From Hedera helix (taxonomy: Eukaryota; Streptophyta; Magnoliopsida; Apiales; Araliaceae), in assembly GCA_947179155.2 (NCBI GenBank), contig OX359280.1, forward strand, positions 40,418,555 through 40,482,554: 64,000 bases of DNA, in the 5' to 3' direction. The translations under genes were made by a program, and so were the position numbers. The notes under the pieces were generated by a model that saw only the letters and a list, made by a program, of their open reading frames with translations, made no database searches and was not told the origin of the DNA. This document shows positions 61,826 through 64,000 of this stretch, one piece after another; the first letter of the stretch is position 1, and each line of letters starts with the position of its first letter.

Positions 61826-61921
61826 TAAGGCTGCAAACAAGTCGAATTGATCCGAATTGTAAACTGTTCGGATTCGACTCGTAAAGTTAAATTCATACTC
61901 GAATTCAATTCGGATTCGAAC
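61826..61921. mobile_element. Truncated hAT element, TAAGGCTGCAAACGAG family
   Basis: The left end TAAGGCTGCAAACAAGTCGA matches 19216 onward for about 95 bases, then homology stops where the next element begins. The right end is not in view. Confidence 0.75.
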
Positions 61922-64000
61922 TGTGACGTCCTCAAATTCGGGTCTCAAATACCCGGATCCAGTCATCACAATTCAATACAAACATCCACCTCTAAACAAC
62001 ATACAATAACTAAATGCGGAATAATAAACATATGTTATTCATTCAAAAGATGTTACTAGTCCCAAGATACGATAACCTTACACAAAAGTACATAAATACC
62101 CTTAATAAAATACTTAGGGTTTACATCACAAAACAAACAATTTTAGCTAGACGAATAAACTAAAGACTGTCTCTTGAAGTCTATCACTTCATCTTTCCCT
62201 TACCCTTGTTCTTTCCAGAAGCCTCGGGTTCCACTGCAATAAGGTTCATGATATAGCAAGGGTGAACAATTAGTTTGCTCAACAAGTTTACATGACAAAG
62301 GAAACAATATATCATGAATGAAATGGAATAGCTAAAACAACTCAACAATATGAATAACATAAGCAGTAATAATGATTTGCTTTTAGAATCAAGATAGTCA
62401 AATAGACTATGAACTATAAACATATACTGGAGTCAATAGCAGGTTGACCCAATGGTTACTACCAGAAATATGTACCCGAGGGGATCAGCCTCAGTACAAT
62501 ATGTGTATGCATAACATTTAATTTTCGTGTTTTGTACATGATATTAGATACAAGGTACTCCCTTTGTAATATAGAGGTGTTCATAATAGTCCAAGAATTC
62601 GCATCTTCAATGATTTAGATAGCTTTTAAAATCTTTAACATAAATGTCTAGCCGAACAATGGCTTAGACCTACTTTGAACAGTTCTTTAAACAATAGAAC
62701 GTTAAATAAAGTACAAGTCAAAGACTGTACAAGATCAAGTGCACCAAGTGCGAATAACAACAATATCGATGTGAAATAATTGTAAAGTATTTTAAACCAC
62801 TTAAAGCATGCTTGGAATTATAATTCAAGCTTAAATAGATAACTTGCTCAATGAAATGAGTTTAGAGATAAAGAACTTGCGCAAAATAAAGTTCGAAGTT
62901 AGGAAACTTGTCTGTCTGCTCAGTTACAACAACCTAGCTTTAATTAAATGGCTTTAAAAGACCTAATATTAATCAAGTCGGTCTAACAATTAGTACTGCG
63001 TATACTGGCATGTTTGTATACTTACTATGAACTTATCTAACAAATAAGTTCAAGACATAATTCACATCATTCGACATACTAACATAATCCCTACATAAAC
63101 ACACTTAGGTTAATGATTTAATACCTCATGAGTATTCATCCTAAGTATTAAACACTTAAGAAACCTCTAAACAATTTAATCCAATTGCAAAATTAGTGAG
63201 TTATTAAGTACGTTATATTTAATTAACTCTTATTTATTTAAACACCATTTGTTCTTAGTTAAATAGTAACTAATTAACTACCTTTAGTTATTATTTAATT
63301 ATAAATAATAACTAATTAGTCTAACATAAGTAATTAGTTTATTTATTTTAATGCTTCTTAAGATTATTTAGATAATAATTAATTATTTAATTTTATTATA
63401 ATCTTCTTTAATTATTATTTAATTTTAATTAATTAATTAATTAATTAACCTTACATCTCTTTCATTAATATTAATTAAATAGTAATTAATTACTTAATTA
63501 TCCTTATTTATTATTTAATATAAATAAATAATAAATAATAAATAATTAAATTATTAACTTTATTTATCTTTAGTTATTATTTATTAACTACATAATAATT
63601 AATGACTTCTAAAATCTTGTTTTTCTTTAATTATTATTTACCATTAATTAAATAATAATTAATTAATTATTTATCTTTACTTATTATTTAATGGTTAATT
63701 AAATAACAATTAATTAAAAGATAAATCTTATTTATTTTGGATTGTCATTGATAATCAAAATCAAAAGTTTTCTGTTCTCCTATCGTCGGGTGAATAGTCA
63801 CTCAACGATTTGTACAGTCTGTCTTAGCAGACTTACTCCATGAATCAAATGGTTTGCCTTACCAACTTAGTCGACGATCAAAAGCAGTTCTACGACCGGA
63901 GTGATTAATTTCACCCTACGATCACTCTGTAATGGCTGAGACCTGGCCGAGGCTACCCTACGATAGCCGAAAGCTCTAGCCGAGGCCACTCAACGATAGC
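61922..64000. mobile_element. LTR-retrotransposon-like sequence running off the window
   Basis: Homology to the hAT copy breaks at TGTGACGTCCTC, a TG-type LTR start. About 2.1 kb of non-coding sequence follows, with a very AT-rich TTAATTAA-repetitive part at 63180-63720 and GC-richer phrases at the end ('gccgaggctaccctacgata'). No CA end, TSD or coding region is visible, so the class and orientation remain open. Confidence 0.4.

Overview
The window looks like nuclear DNA of a eudicot plant. It is AT-rich, and its few coding genes have plant-type introns. Nested plant transposons of many superfamilies (Mutator-like, CACTA, hAT, several LTR retrotransposon groups, small inverted-repeat elements) fill most of it. 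I could not identify the species from sequence alone. No bacterial-style operons, CRISPR arrays or rRNA genes were seen.

Host genes are sparse. Two paralogous two-exon genes for secreted defensin-like cysteine-rich peptides lie on the minus strand at 2018-3647 and 21590-22082. A UDP-glycosyltransferase relic (25757-27015, minus) has lost its sugar-donor box. A complete U-type (P-type) cyclin of the CYCU4;1 kind lies at 48770-49933 (minus). A possible 50-residue secreted peptide (60005-60157, plus) is speculative.

Layout. 1-903: partial copy of a repeat whose fuller relative lies at about 27.65-29.14 kb. 2.0-3.8 kb: defensin-like gene A, with an hAT insertion 184 bp upstream. 5.7-6.7 kb: an LTR between 220-bp direct repeats. 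7.09-10.19 kb: a gag-only LTR element carrying a 45-bp array. 11.45-21.13 kb: a long non-coding LTR element. Its internal part holds a 27-bp array and hAT elements, and its 5' LTR is split by a second LTR-type insertion that itself holds two hATs. 21.6-22.1 kb: defensin-like gene B. 23.68-25.21 kb: a solo LTR with a perfect target duplication. 25.7-27.0 kb: glycosyltransferase pseudogene. 29.59-43.92 kb: a degenerate Mutator-like element with a broken MURA-type transposase and a broken GRF zinc-finger gene, split by an 8.07-kb CACTA element. 44.1-44.8 kb: a local duplication with a small Mutator-type MITE in one copy. 48.8-50.0 kb: cyclin gene. 52.09-55.89 kb: a tandem LTR-internal-LTR-internal-LTR array. 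58.1-59.3 kb: an hAT element and a 120-bp repeat array. 61.8-64.0 kb: an hAT fragment cut by the start of an LTR-like sequence that runs off the window.

The most informative parts are these. The defensin-like pair has a matching filled and empty hAT site. In the CACTA element the six-exon accessory gene reads intact while the TNP2 transposase carries five small lesions. The nesting order can be read directly from target-site duplications. All family calls rest on reading motifs by eye; no database search was run.
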